Source: Nocardia brasiliensis
GTDB taxonomy: Bacteria; Actinomycetota; Actinomycetes; Mycobacteriales; Mycobacteriaceae
DNA length: 64,000 bases
Direction: 5' to 3'
NCBI RefSeq assembly: GCF_011801125.1
Contig: NZ_CP046171.1
Span: 1,426,001-1,490,000, forward strand
In this document: piece after piece, positions 33,573-42,599 of the stretch
How the letters are laid out: each line of letters starts with the position of its first letter
Position numbering within the stretch: position 1 is the stretch's first letter
Notes under the pieces: model-generated
Databases searched by the model: none
What the model was told of the DNA's origin: nothing
Seen by the model: only the letters and a program-made list of their open reading frames with translations
Position numbers and translations under genes: made by a program

Positions 33573-34598
33573 ATGCCTAGTTACGGAATGCCCGGAGTGG
33601 CGGTGGATCAGCGCAGGACCAGGCTCATCGGCGTGGTCGCCTTCGTGGTGCTGCTCGCCGTGCTCGCCACGGTGGTGCTGTATCGAGAGCTGCGCTCCGA
33701 CGGCGGTTTACACGTCACGCTGCACACCGAGCAGATCGGCGACGGTGTGCTCGCCGGCACCCCGGTGCGGCTGGACGGGGTGCAGATCGGCACGGTCGAG
33801 GCGATCGCGCCGGACGAACGCGGCACCCAGCGGATCACGTTGCGCTTGAACGAAACCCAACTGCACGGACTCGATGACAGCCTGCTGGTCGACTACGCGC
33901 CCGCCAACCTGTTCGGCATCAGCGAGATCGGACTGCGCCGCGGTCCGGGCGGATCCGCGCTGCGCGATGACAGCGTGATCGACCTGACCGGCGCGCACAC
34001 CGACGCGGTATTCGACGCCACCATGGGCAGCATGCTGCGCAGCCTGTCGCAGACCGGTGATTCGGTGCTCACGCCGCAGGTGGCCACGGTGATCGACCAG
34101 GTCTCGCGCGATATGAAGGCGTTCACCCCGCTGGCGCAGGCGATCATCCAGGTGGCCCAGATCGTCACCGACACCCAGCGGATGCCGCCATCACAGCTGG
34201 CGGGCGCGCTAGGCCCCGCGTTCTACGGCGCGGGCGACTTCGCGGGCGCCAACGAACTGATGGTGTACACGCTGCGCAACAACCCACGGCTGCAACGTGA
34301 TCGGGAGGCCTTCGACGCGGGCGTGCGGATGCACACCGACCGGCTGCTGCCGGGTATCGCGGGCCTCGGCGCCGCGGCGGGCGCGGGCCTGTCCGGTGTC
34401 ACCGACATGCTCGGCCCGGTGCTAGAGCTGCTCGCGCAGATGGTGCCGCGGCCGGCGCAGTCGGGCGCCGAGCTCACCGAACTGCTGCGGCGTCTGCGTG
34501 CGGCGATGCCCGACACCCCGGACGGACCTGTCCTGAACACTGAGATCGATGTCAGTGGCATGCCGGTGCTGGCACCGCTGCTGGGAGGTGTGCGATGA
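33573..34598 (+). CDS. mceA: MceA, substrate-binding Mce-family protein
   Basis: 341 residues. One N-terminal membrane anchor (LIGVVAFVVLLAVLATVVLY, ~18-37) is followed by an MCE domain (~45-125; LAGTPVRLDGVQIGTVEAI, LLVDYAPANLFGISEIGL) and a helical tail. It is much shorter than M. tuberculosis Mce1A (454 residues) and lacks a long C-terminal tail. In MCE systems six such subunits form a periplasm-spanning tube for lipids. ATG 33573, 6 bp after yrbEB. Confidence 0.9.
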   Translation: MPSYGMPGVAVDQRRTRLIGVVAFVVLLAVLATVVLYRELRSDGGLHVTLHTEQIGDGVLAGTPVRLDGVQIGTVEAIAPDERGTQRITLRLNETQLHGLDDSLLVDYAPANLFGISEIGLRRGPGGSALRDDSVIDLTGAHTDAVFDATMGSMLRSLSQTGDSVLTPQVATVIDQVSRDMKAFTPLAQAIIQVAQIVTDTQRMPPSQLAGALGPAFYGAGDFAGANELMVYTLRNNPRLQRDREAFDAGVRMHTDRLLPGIAGLGAAAGAGLSGVTDMLGPVLELLAQMVPRPAQSGAELTELLRRLRAAMPDTPDGPVLNTEIDVSGMPVLAPLLGGVR

Positions 34599-35596
34599 GG
34601 GTGGGCGCCGCCGCGTGGCGGCTCGGCTTGTTCGCGGTGGTGATGATCGGGGTGCTCATCGTCGTCTGCACGGCGATCAAGCGCCCGGTCGCCGGTCCCA
34701 CCGAGGCGCACGCCGCGCTGTTCACCGACGCCAACGGCCTCAAGGTCGGTGACGACGTGCGCATGTACGGCGTGCAGGTCGGCAAGGTCGACGGCATCTC
34801 GCTGGTCGGTACGCAGGCCCGAGTCATGTTGTCGCTCAAGACCGATGCGCCGATCTACGACAACTCGAAGCTGGCCATCCGCTACCAGAATCTCACCGGA
34901 CAGCGCTATATCGACCTGCAGCAACAGCCGCAGCCGGGCAAGCGCCTGGCCGGTGGCGCCACCGTCGGCATCGACCACACCGTGCCCTCCTTCGATGTCA
35001 CCAGCATGTTCAATGGCTTGAAGCCGGTGCTGGCCACCCTCTCGCCCGAGGAGATCAACCAGTTCAGCGCGAGCATGGTCGCGCTGATCGAGGGTGACGG
35101 CAACGGGATCGGCCCCGCGCTGGAGGCGATCGACAAACTGGCCGCGCACGTGAAGGACCGCCAGCAGGTGATCGACGTGGTGCTGCAGAATCTTTCGGAC
35201 CTGCACGAGACGGCGGGCGGCAAGATCCACTACATGGTGCCGATTCTGGCCCGGCTCGCCGACATCATCTCCGGCTTGCAGTCGAATATGAACGGACTCG
35301 CCGATTTCGCGGCGTCCGCGCCGTCGGTGCTCGGTCCGCTGAACAACCTGTTCGACGCGCTCGGGCTGCAGAGCCCCGACGACGTGAACGCGTTGATCCA
35401 GAAGATCTTCCCCGATCCGCAGCAGGCGCTCGAGGTGTTCGACAAGCTGCCAGGCCTGCTCGCGGGCTTCGACGCGGCCATTCCCAAATCCGGTGCGGCG
35501 GGCTGGAAGCCGCGGTGCTCCAAGGGACAGGCCGATGTGCCGCAGGTGCTCGGTGTCTTGATCGCAGGACAGCAGGTGGCGGTATGCGCTGGGTGA
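34595..35596 (+). CDS. mceB: MceB, Mce-family protein
   Basis: 333 residues, ATG overlapping the mceA stop (ATGA). N-terminal anchor (LGLFAVVMIGVLIVVCTAI), MCE domain (ANGLKVGDDVRMYGVQVGKVDGI), helical domain, and a C-terminal PRCSKG...VCAG pair of cysteines that is typical of MceB proteins. Length is close to M. tuberculosis Mce1B. It overlaps mceC by 13 bp. Confidence 0.9.
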   Translation: MRVGAAAWRLGLFAVVMIGVLIVVCTAIKRPVAGPTEAHAALFTDANGLKVGDDVRMYGVQVGKVDGISLVGTQARVMLSLKTDAPIYDNSKLAIRYQNLTGQRYIDLQQQPQPGKRLAGGATVGIDHTVPSFDVTSMFNGLKPVLATLSPEEINQFSASMVALIEGDGNGIGPALEAIDKLAAHVKDRQQVIDVVLQNLSDLHETAGGKIHYMVPILARLADIISGLQSNMNGLADFAASAPSVLGPLNNLFDALGLQSPDDVNALIQKIFPDPQQALEVFDKLPGLLAGFDAAIPKSGAAGWKPRCSKGQADVPQVLGVLIAGQQVAVCAG

Positions 35597-36606
35597 GCAG
35601 GCTTTTCCAGGGCCGCCGGGTGGTCGGCGAGGCGGAGACGACGCGGCGCGAGATCCGGCTCGGGCTGATCGGTGTGGCGCTCGTCGCCATCCTGGCCATC
35701 GCGGTCGGCGTGCTCTACGTCGTCCCGTTCGGCAAGAAGACCTATACCGCCGAGCTGGCCGAGGCGCAGTCGGTGCAGGTCGGCGACGACGTCCGGGTCG
35801 CCGGCATCAGTGTCGGCTCGGTGAAATCGCTGGAGCTGAAACCGGATCGGGTGATCATGCGGTTCACCGTCGACTCGGCGGTGTTCGTCGGTGACGAGTC
35901 GACACTGGACGTGCGCATGCTCACCATCGTCGGCGGCAACTACCTGGCGCTGTTCCCGTCCGGCTCGAAGCCGTTGGGCGGCAAGCATATTCCGGTCGAC
36001 CGGGTCCGGCTGCCGTACAGCCTGGTGCAGACCTTCCAGGACGCCGCGGAGCCGCTGCGCAAGATCGACGGCGACACCCTGCGGCGTAACCTGGCCGCGC
36101 TCGGCACCTCGGTCGCCCAGGCACCCGACACGCTGCGCACCACGCTCGACAGCCTCAACAGCTTCGTCGACGACCTGAACCGCCAGCACGTGATGATCTC
36201 CAAGGCGATCGCGAACGCCGACGAGTACACCACCATGTACGACGGCGCGAAAGGTTCGCTGGGCAGGCTGGTGCAGGCCACTAACCTGCTGGAGGATCTG
36301 GTGCTGTCCAAGCGCGCGGAGTTGAGCGAGTCCATCCGTCTGCTGAACCAGGTCCTGAACAAGGCGGCGGCGATCGCGCCGACCTACGCGGCGGCGAAAG
36401 CCAAGTTGCAGCAGCTCTTCGACGCGTTGCCGCGGCTGGAGGAATTGCTGAACCGGTTCGATCCGGTCGTCGGCTCGGTGCAGGACATGCAGCAGAAGGT
36501 GTCCGCGCTGGCCATCCCCGAGGACGGGGTGCGCGTCGACCAGTCAGGCCAGACGATCACCGCGCCCGCGCGGGTGTGTATTCCGGTGCCGGGGAAGGAC
36601 TGCTGA
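35584..36606 (+). CDS. mceC: MceC, Mce-family protein
   Basis: 340 residues. Anchor at ~25-45 (LGLIGVALVAILAIAVGVLY), MCE domain (SVQVGDDVRVAGISVGSV), coiled-coil-prone helical region (~170-290), and a short C-terminus with a Cys pair (RVCIPVPGKDC). It lacks the long Pro-rich tail found in M. tuberculosis MceC proteins (about 515 residues). ATG 35584 is chosen because it begins a normal MceC N-terminus; the frame is open upstream to 35515. Confidence 0.9.
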   Translation: MRWVSRLFQGRRVVGEAETTRREIRLGLIGVALVAILAIAVGVLYVVPFGKKTYTAELAEAQSVQVGDDVRVAGISVGSVKSLELKPDRVIMRFTVDSAVFVGDESTLDVRMLTIVGGNYLALFPSGSKPLGGKHIPVDRVRLPYSLVQTFQDAAEPLRKIDGDTLRRNLAALGTSVAQAPDTLRTTLDSLNSFVDDLNRQHVMISKAIANADEYTTMYDGAKGSLGRLVQATNLLEDLVLSKRAELSESIRLLNQVLNKAAAIAPTYAAAKAKLQQLFDALPRLEELLNRFDPVVGSVQDMQQKVSALAIPEDGVRVDQSGQTITAPARVCIPVPGKDC

Positions 36607-37691
36607 TGCTGCACAAGATCCTCGGATCCCGCGCGTTCATGTCGGTCTCGGGCGCGGCCGTCGCGGTGCTGCTCGTCGTCGTCGCCTACTTCGTCGCCTT
36701 CGATCCGCTGAAGAAGACCGAAAGTTACTGTGCGATCATGCCCGACACCGTCGGGCTGTATGTCGGCAATCAGGTGACCATGCGCGGCATCCCGGTCGGC
36801 ACGGTGACCGCCATTGCGCCGCAAGGCAAAGCGATGCGGGTGGATTTCGCGGTGGAGGCCGACAAACCGGTCTATGCCGACGCGGGCGCCACCACGCTGG
36901 CCGACAGCATCGTCGCGGCCCGCCAGCTCGCCGTTGTGTCCACCGGAAAGGACACCGCGCGCTGGGATTCCGGGCAGTGCATCACCAAAACGATGACGCC
37001 CAAGAGCGTCACCGAGACGCTCGACGCGGTCGCGAAGCTGTCCGCGGAGATCTCGGGCCCGGACGCCAAGACGCCGAACGCGCTGGCCAACGGCTTGGCC
37101 CAATTGAACGCGGCCACCGCGGGGACCGGGCCGCAGATCAACGAGATCATCAAGCAGCTGAGCGGCGCCATGGCCTCGCCCGACGCCGATATTGCGCACC
37201 TGGTCGGCGTCTTCGATGCCTTCTCCTCGGTCGGTAAGAAGGTCGAAGAACATTGGGGCGATATCGAATCCATGTTCACCCGGTTGGCGCCGGTACTGGT
37301 GACGGCGCGCACCACCCTGCTGGAGCCGGGCGCCGAGGTGATCGACGGTCTGGCGCAGCTGCTTCCGGTGCTGAACGACCTGACCATGGCCTTCGGCGGA
37401 CCGCTGTCGAAGGCACTCGATTTTACGGTGCCGCTGGTGAAGTTCCTGCGTGCCCGGGTCGGCTCGCTGGCCCAGGTCGTCTCGATGACGCCGGTGCTGA
37501 CCGACGCGTTCCGCACCGTTGGCGCCGCCGGGATCACCTACGCCCCGCCCAAGGTCGCGCTGCCGCAGGAGAACGCGGACCAGGTCTGCGCGGCGGTGAA
37601 CGCGCTTGTGCCCGGTCGGTGCACCGCCGACGGCGGATTGGCGCAGGTCGACGTGGCGGCGCTGGTGTTCGGATTGGTGGGTACCCGATGA
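36606..37691 (+). CDS. mceD: MceD, Mce-family protein
   Basis: 361 residues, start overlapping the mceC stop as TGATG. Membrane anchor (AVAVLLVVVAYFVAF), MCE domain (TVGLYVGNQVTMRGIPVGTV), helical domain, and C-terminal DQVCAAVNALVPGRCT Cys pair. Shorter than M. tuberculosis MceD (about 530 residues). Confidence 0.9.
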   Translation: MLHKILGSRAFMSVSGAAVAVLLVVVAYFVAFDPLKKTESYCAIMPDTVGLYVGNQVTMRGIPVGTVTAIAPQGKAMRVDFAVEADKPVYADAGATTLADSIVAARQLAVVSTGKDTARWDSGQCITKTMTPKSVTETLDAVAKLSAEISGPDAKTPNALANGLAQLNAATAGTGPQINEIIKQLSGAMASPDADIAHLVGVFDAFSSVGKKVEEHWGDIESMFTRLAPVLVTARTTLLEPGAEVIDGLAQLLPVLNDLTMAFGGPLSKALDFTVPLVKFLRARVGSLAQVVSMTPVLTDAFRTVGAAGITYAPPKVALPQENADQVCAAVNALVPGRCTADGGLAQVDVAALVFGLVGTR

Positions 37692-38818
37692 AACTGTGCC
37701 GTGACGAGACCGGCCGCGTTGTCGTTTCGTTCCAGCGTGTCCGCCGCGAAAGCGGCAGGCGGGGAGCGCGTTTCGCGGTCGGTGTGGCCATGGTTCTGGC
37801 GGTGGCGCTGCCCGCCTCCGGCTGTGCTTTCGATCCCGCGTCGGTGCCCGTGCCGGGTGCCGAGATCTCCGGCCCGACCTATCACATCGCGATCCAGTTC
37901 GAGAACGTGCTGAATCTGCCTGCCCGCGCCAAGATCATGGCCAACGGCGCTCAGGTCGGCACGGTTTCCGGTGTTTCGGTGGTGGATCCGGCCAAGGCAG
38001 GCGGGCGCGGCGGCTATGTGGTGGTCGACGCCATGATCTCGAAGTCGGTGCGGCTACCCGAGACCACGCGTGCCGAGCTGCGGCAGAACACCGTGCTCGG
38101 CGACATCCACCTCGCGCTGCTCACCCCGACCGACGGCTTCGGCACACTGCTGCCCGAAGGCGGCACCATCGGCCTGGCCCAGACGAAACCGCCTGTGCAG
38201 CTGGAGGACACGATGGCCGCGCTGGCCACGTTCACCCAGGGCGGCGCGGTACAGCAGGTGCAGGACACCATCAAACAGCTCAACGATGTGCTGCCCGCCG
38301 ATACCGCCCGCACCGCGCAGATCGGCAAGACCATGGCCGACGACGCCGTCGACCTCGGCAATCACCTCGATGAACTCGACTCGCTGCTCGACGGCATCGA
38401 CAACAATTCGACTGTCCTGCACAAGATCCGGCCCGAGCTCGCGCAGCTGCTCAGCCAGGAGTCGGTGGACCAGATGAACGGCATCGCGCCGTCCATCATC
38501 GGGGTGACCAAGATCTTCGACCAGCTCGGTCCGATCGGCACCTCGCTCACCTGGCTGGCTCCAATGCTGAGCAACGCGGAGGGCGCCGTGCAGGCCTTCC
38601 TGCCCCTGCTGGCCTCGGCCCGCCCGCTGGATCTGAGTCAGCCGTCGAATCTGCGGGCACTGGTCTCGCTGTTGCGCGACAAGGTCATTCCGTTCGCGGA
38701 GCGTGGCCCGAAGGTGAACATCGTCGGAGTGCGGGCCGAGGGTGCGGACGTGGTGTCGGCGCAGGACCAGACGGACCGGATCATCCAGACGCTACGCATG
38801 ATCGGAGTCGTCCGATGA
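37688..38818 (+). CDS. mceE: MceE, lipoprotein of the Mce transporter (LprK/LprN-like)
   Basis: 376 residues. After a basic N-terminus the segment AVGVAMVLAVALPASGC ends in a lipobox with cysteine at about residue 46, so this subunit is lipid-anchored, as MceE normally is. MCE domain (LPARAKIMANGAQVGTVSGV) and helical region follow. ATG overlaps the mceD stop; the frame is open far upstream inside mceD but that is not coding. Confidence 0.9.
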   Translation: MKLCRDETGRVVVSFQRVRRESGRRGARFAVGVAMVLAVALPASGCAFDPASVPVPGAEISGPTYHIAIQFENVLNLPARAKIMANGAQVGTVSGVSVVDPAKAGGRGGYVVVDAMISKSVRLPETTRAELRQNTVLGDIHLALLTPTDGFGTLLPEGGTIGLAQTKPPVQLEDTMAALATFTQGGAVQQVQDTIKQLNDVLPADTARTAQIGKTMADDAVDLGNHLDELDSLLDGIDNNSTVLHKIRPELAQLLSQESVDQMNGIAPSIIGVTKIFDQLGPIGTSLTWLAPMLSNAEGAVQAFLPLLASARPLDLSQPSNLRALVSLLRDKVIPFAERGPKVNIVGVRAEGADVVSAQDQTDRIIQTLRMIGVVR

Positions 38819-39771
38819 AGCTCGGGCCCCTTGCCTCGCTCGGCGGCATCGCCGCCATCGTCGTGCTCGGCGCGGGCTATCTGACCTTCGGCGTGGTGCG
38901 GGTCGATCCGCTCGCCGAGTACACCGAGGCGACGATGGTGCTGACCAACTCCGGTGGGCTCGCGGTCGGCTCCCCGGTGCTGCTCACCGGCATGGAGGTG
39001 GGTCGCGTCGAGTCGGTGACCAACAGCGCGGGCGGCGTCGAGGTCGGCATGAAGCTCGTCGCCGATCGCCGGGTGCCCACCGACAGCACGGTGACCATCG
39101 AGCACCTGTCCGCACTCGGTGAGCCGTACGTCGAGTTCCGCCCGAATTCCGAAGGCGGACCGTACATCCGGGACGGTCAGCAGTTGCGGACCAGCGCGGT
39201 GCGGATGCCGCTGTCGATTCCTGAGGTGGCCCGGCTGGCCACCCGGACGCTGAATCAGCTCGACCCCCAGGTGGTCAGCTCGTTGGTGAACACGGCGGAA
39301 CAGTCGCTGGCGGGCACCGACAGCGCGATCCCCAATCTCGCCCGCTCGGGCGATCTGCTCGCCGCGGCGGTCATGAGCCGCAACCCGCAGATCGTCTCGC
39401 TGCTCAACAGTTTGCAGAGCACGGCGACCAACATGGACTGGGTCGGCCCGTCGTTCAGCGCCGCCGCACCCGAGTGGTTGAAGTTCGCTCAGGCGGTGAG
39501 CAACCTGGTCGACCACGTGGGCACGATGGTCGACGGTCAGTCGATCGAGCAGTACACCACCGGCAACGGTGTCGCCCCGTTCACCGAGAAGACCATCGCC
39601 ACCTTGCGCGAGTTGCAGCCGGAGCTGAGTTCGCTCGCTCCGGTGCTGCGCCCGCTGGTGGACGCGATCGTCGCGGCCGCGCCGCGGATCGATATCTCAG
39701 ATCTGATCTCCCAGGCCCTCGCCGATGTCGACGCCGACGGCGCCGTCAAGGTGCGGGTCGCGATCAAGTAG
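38815..39771 (+). CDS. mceF: MceF, Mce-family protein
   Basis: 318 residues, ATG overlapping the mceE stop. Anchor (SLGGIAAIVVLGAGYLTFGV), MCE domain (GGLAVGSPVLLTGMEVGRV, SALGEPYVEFRP), helical tail. Again short compared with M. tuberculosis MceF (about 515 residues). Last of the six Mce subunits; the next gene starts 14 bp on with a perfect ribosome-binding site. Confidence 0.9.
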   Translation: MKLGPLASLGGIAAIVVLGAGYLTFGVVRVDPLAEYTEATMVLTNSGGLAVGSPVLLTGMEVGRVESVTNSAGGVEVGMKLVADRRVPTDSTVTIEHLSALGEPYVEFRPNSEGGPYIRDGQQLRTSAVRMPLSIPEVARLATRTLNQLDPQVVSSLVNTAEQSLAGTDSAIPNLARSGDLLAAAVMSRNPQIVSLLNSLQSTATNMDWVGPSFSAAAPEWLKFAQAVSNLVDHVGTMVDGQSIEQYTTGNGVAPFTEKTIATLRELQPELSSLAPVLRPLVDAIVAAAPRIDISDLISQALADVDADGAVKVRVAIK

Positions 39772-39785
39772 GAAAGGAGGCCGCG

Positions 39786-40385
39786 ATGTCGAACGACGTT
39801 GTGACCGAACCGAAGCCGGCAACCGAGGAAAACGACACCGCGGCCGCACCGGCCAGGGACGTGCGGACCGTCTCGATCCGGCTGTCCACGATCGTGACCG
39901 GCGCCGCCCTGGTGGCGCTGCTGGCCGCGACCGTCGTGTTCGCCGGGCTGTGGTTCTCCGCGCGCGGTGAGCTCAGCGATCGCGACGCCGCGGCCGCCGC
40001 GAACCAGCGTGCCGAACAGGTCGCCACCGATTACGCGGTCGGCGCCTCCAACATCGACTTCCAGGATGTGAACTCCTGGGTCGCCAAGCTCAAGACCAAC
40101 ACCACCCCGCAGCTGGCCAACAAGTTCGACGCGACCGCGTCGAAGCTGCAGGACATCCTGGTGCCGCTGAAGTGGACCTCCACCTCGAGCCCGATCGCCG
40201 CGAAGGTGATGAGCACCGACAACGGGATCTACAAGGTCAACGTCTTTCTGAACGTCACATCGACCAGCGCGCAGACCCCCGAGGGCGCGCAGACCACCGC
40301 CACCTACACCGTGAACGTGGACCCGAACAACGGCTGGAAGGTCGCCGACGTCGGGGGAGTGACTGGCGCGCTGCCCAAGCAGTAA
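39786..40385 (+). CDS. Mce-associated membrane protein
   Basis: 199 residues with an N-terminal Glu/Ala-rich cytosolic part, one membrane helix (~38-60, STIVTGAALVALLAATVVFAGLW) and an external NTF2-like domain, the standard layout of Mce-associated (Mas) proteins that follow mce operons and stabilise the complex. AAAGGAGG is at 39773-39780, 5 bp before the ATG. Confidence 0.87.
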   Translation: MSNDVVTEPKPATEENDTAAAPARDVRTVSIRLSTIVTGAALVALLAATVVFAGLWFSARGELSDRDAAAAANQRAEQVATDYAVGASNIDFQDVNSWVAKLKTNTTPQLANKFDATASKLQDILVPLKWTSTSSPIAAKVMSTDNGIYKVNVFLNVTSTSAQTPEGAQTTATYTVNVDPNNGWKVADVGGVTGALPKQ

Positions 40386-40480
40386 TGCCGAGCCATTCAG
40401 CAACTCTCAGGTAACCTCCCGTTCTGATCAGCTGTGCATTCGTACCGGTATTTCCTGTCCCAGCAGTGAAGGCGGTTTCG

Positions 40481-41110
40481 ATGGCGACACCCGAAGGCGG
40501 GCGGGGCGACGATTCGCGCATGCTGGCCGTCGCGGCCGTGGTCGCCGCGGTGCTCGCGCTGGTGGTGGCGGTCGGTCTGCTGTTCCAGTCGAGTGAGAAG
40601 GCCAAGGAGCGCGAGCCGGGTTCGATGTCGACTCGGAGCTCGACCAAGATGAGCCCGACACCGACCATCACGGTCCATCGTGGGCCCGCTACCTTGCAGT
40701 CACCCGGACCGTCGCCGGTGGCCCCGCAATCGGCGCGCATGATCGGGGACGACTGTTCGGCGGGCGGCATCGTCGCGCAGTGGGATCTGCGCGACGGCCA
40801 GTGGATGTGCGTGCCGCGGGGACAGGGACGTGACGCTCATCGAGTGGGTGACGACTGTTCGCACGACGGGATCGTCGCGCAGTGGGGGCTGAGCCCCGGC
40901 GGAGGATGGCTTTGCGAGCCCGCCGGCGATCCTGCGCCTGCCCCGGCGCCCGCGCCGCCGGTCGTGCCCGCCCCCGCCCCGCAGCCCGCACCGGAGCCGG
41001 AGCCGCCGGTCGCGCCCGAGCCACCGCCCGTACCGCCGCCGGCGCCGATCTTCGTGCCGCCGCTGCCCGGGTTCCCGCCCCCGCCCCCGCCGGTGCCCGC
41101 CGTACGCTGA
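40481..41110 (+). CDS. Membrane-anchored protein with two Cys-motif repeats and Pro-rich tail
   Basis: 209 residues, family not recognised. Membrane helix ~14-35 (MLAVAAVVAAVLALVVAVGLLF). Two similar ~25-residue units follow: GDDCSAGGIVAQWDL...WMCVP (residues 89-111) and GDDCSHDGIVAQWGL...WLCEP (123-146), each with two cysteines (92/110 and 126/145). The last ~60 residues are almost only Pro, Ala, Val and Glu. ATG 40481 follows GAAGGCGG; a GTG at 40466 is an alternative. It lies 95 bp after the Mce-associated gene and may be part of the same envelope system. Confidence 0.7.
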   Translation: MATPEGGRGDDSRMLAVAAVVAAVLALVVAVGLLFQSSEKAKEREPGSMSTRSSTKMSPTPTITVHRGPATLQSPGPSPVAPQSARMIGDDCSAGGIVAQWDLRDGQWMCVPRGQGRDAHRVGDDCSHDGIVAQWGLSPGGGWLCEPAGDPAPAPAPAPPVVPAPAPQPAPEPEPPVAPEPPPVPPPAPIFVPPLPGFPPPPPPVPAVR

Positions 41111-41150
41111 CGGCACGAAAATAGGTGGACACCCCTGGGACGCTGAGAAG

Positions 41151-42035
41151 GTGATAGTTGTCCCGACCCAGTTTGCTGAACAGCTGGTCACCTACGAGGG
41201 CCCCCGCGCTTCCACCTGGCTGACCGGTGTACCCGCCCTCGCCGCGGAGTTTGCCGACCGATGGCACCTGACCCCCGACGGCCCACTGACCCACGGGTTC
41301 GTAGGCTTGGTACTCCCTATGCGGACAGCGGACAACACCCCCGCCGTACTGAAACTGACGCTGGTGACCGCGGAGACTCGCGACGAGCCGACCGCACTCG
41401 CCGCCTGGCGCGGAGCGGGGGCGGTACGGCTGCTGGACAGCGACCCGGAGCGCGGCGTGCTGCTGCTGGAACGCCTCGATGCCACGCGCACGCTGGCGGA
41501 TGCGCCGATCGGGGACGCGGTGCGCATCATCTCCGGCTTGCTGCGGCGCCTCGCCATTCCGGCGCCGCCGGGCCTCGGTCGGGACCTGCGGGACGAAGCC
41601 GAACGGTGGATCACCGAATTGCCCAGGGACTGGCGGCGTTTGGGCGAACCGTTCCCGCGTAGGCTGCTCGACGCGGCTGTGGACGCTTGCGCCCAGTGGG
41701 GACCGAGCGCCGCTCGACTGCTCGTCAACGAGGATCTGCACTACGCGAACGTGCTCGGGGGCGCGCGGGAGCCGTGGCTGGTGATCGATCCGAAACCGCT
41801 CGTCGGCGATCCGGAATTCACGACGTTGTCACTGCTGTGGAACCGCCGCGCGGAGTCGTCGCTGGATGACAGGTTCGCGGCGATTGTCGACGGCGCGCGC
41901 CTGGATCCTGAGCGGGCGCGGGGGTGGACATTGGTGCGGGCGGTGCGGAACTGGTTGGACTTTGTCGCGGTGGGGGACCTCGAAGACGATGGATGTCGCG
42001 CGGTTCGTGATATCGCCCCCTGGGCCCTGCACTGA
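41151..42035 (+). CDS. APH(6)/StrB-like aminoglycoside or hydroxyurea phosphotransferase
   Basis: 294 residues. The kinase C-lobe motif reads NEDLHYANVL and then VIDPKPLVGDPEF, with catalytic Asp and metal-binding Asp present. The usual HGDLH is changed to NEDLH. N-terminal lobe: HGFVGLVLPM, AVLKLTL. Streptomycin 6-phosphotransferases and hydroxyurea kinases belong here, but the substrate cannot be assigned. GTG 41151 is directly after GAGAAG. Confidence 0.8.
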   Translation: MIVVPTQFAEQLVTYEGPRASTWLTGVPALAAEFADRWHLTPDGPLTHGFVGLVLPMRTADNTPAVLKLTLVTAETRDEPTALAAWRGAGAVRLLDSDPERGVLLLERLDATRTLADAPIGDAVRIISGLLRRLAIPAPPGLGRDLRDEAERWITELPRDWRRLGEPFPRRLLDAAVDACAQWGPSAARLLVNEDLHYANVLGGAREPWLVIDPKPLVGDPEFTTLSLLWNRRAESSLDDRFAAIVDGARLDPERARGWTLVRAVRNWLDFVAVGDLEDDGCRAVRDIAPWALH

Positions 42036-42130
42036 GTGGTCGGCGATGCGGAAACGATGGGCACGACAGGATGTTCGGCCCGCGCATGTGCCGTGGCGGC
42101 AGCGGGGGCGGGTGCGGGCGACGGTGACGG

Positions 42131-42158
42131 CGCCGCCCGCGCGATCTACCGGGCGGCG
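42131..42158. terminator. Convergent terminator between kinase and DUF5313 genes
   Basis: CGCCGCCCG (42131-42139), 10-nt loop, CGGGCGGCG (42150-42158), a perfect 9-bp GC stem in the 164-bp gap between two converging genes. Confidence 0.65.
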
Positions 42159-42199
42159 GCGGGGGCGCCGGCCACCGCGCCGGTAGATGTCCTCGGCGC

Positions 42200-42580
42200 T
42201 CAATGAGGGTGCTGGGCGGCGTATCTCGCGCGTTCCTCGGCCCGGCGGCGGGCGCGTCGCGGATTCTCCAGGTCGGCGGGCAGGCCGTGCTTGGCCAGCC
42301 GGTGCGCACGGTTCATCGGCATGAACGACACCGTGTAGAACAGGGCGAGCAGCAGTGCGAGCAGCACCATCGACCCGCGCAGCCACAGTTCACCGGGGAA
42401 GAGCAGGAAGACCGCGAACAGCGGGGTGAACGGGATCAGCCCGCGCACCAGATGTCTTGGGACCGCGTACTTGCCGGTGAGGTCACGGCGCACCCAGTCG
42501 ATCATGGAATCGGGCAGCCGACGCCCGAAGGCATAACCGAACCACTGAATCGGGTTGGGCCGTCGCTGTTCTCGGGACAT
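42200..42580 (-). CDS. DUF5313 membrane protein
   Basis: 126 residues: PNPIQWFGYAFGRRLP at the N-terminus is the DUF5313 hallmark, followed by two membrane helices (PFTPLFAVFLLFPGELWL and SMVLLALLLALFYTVSFM) and a basic tail. Found mainly in mycobacteria and relatives; function unknown. ATG 42580 follows the OhrR-like gene by 19 bp on the same strand, so the two are probably co-transcribed. Confidence 0.82.
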   Translation of the reverse strand: MSREQRRPNPIQWFGYAFGRRLPDSMIDWVRRDLTGKYAVPRHLVRGLIPFTPLFAVFLLFPGELWLRGSMVLLALLLALFYTVSFMPMNRAHRLAKHGLPADLENPRRARRRAEERARYAAQHPH

Positions 42581-42599
42581 GCGCGAACTCCTCGGGATG

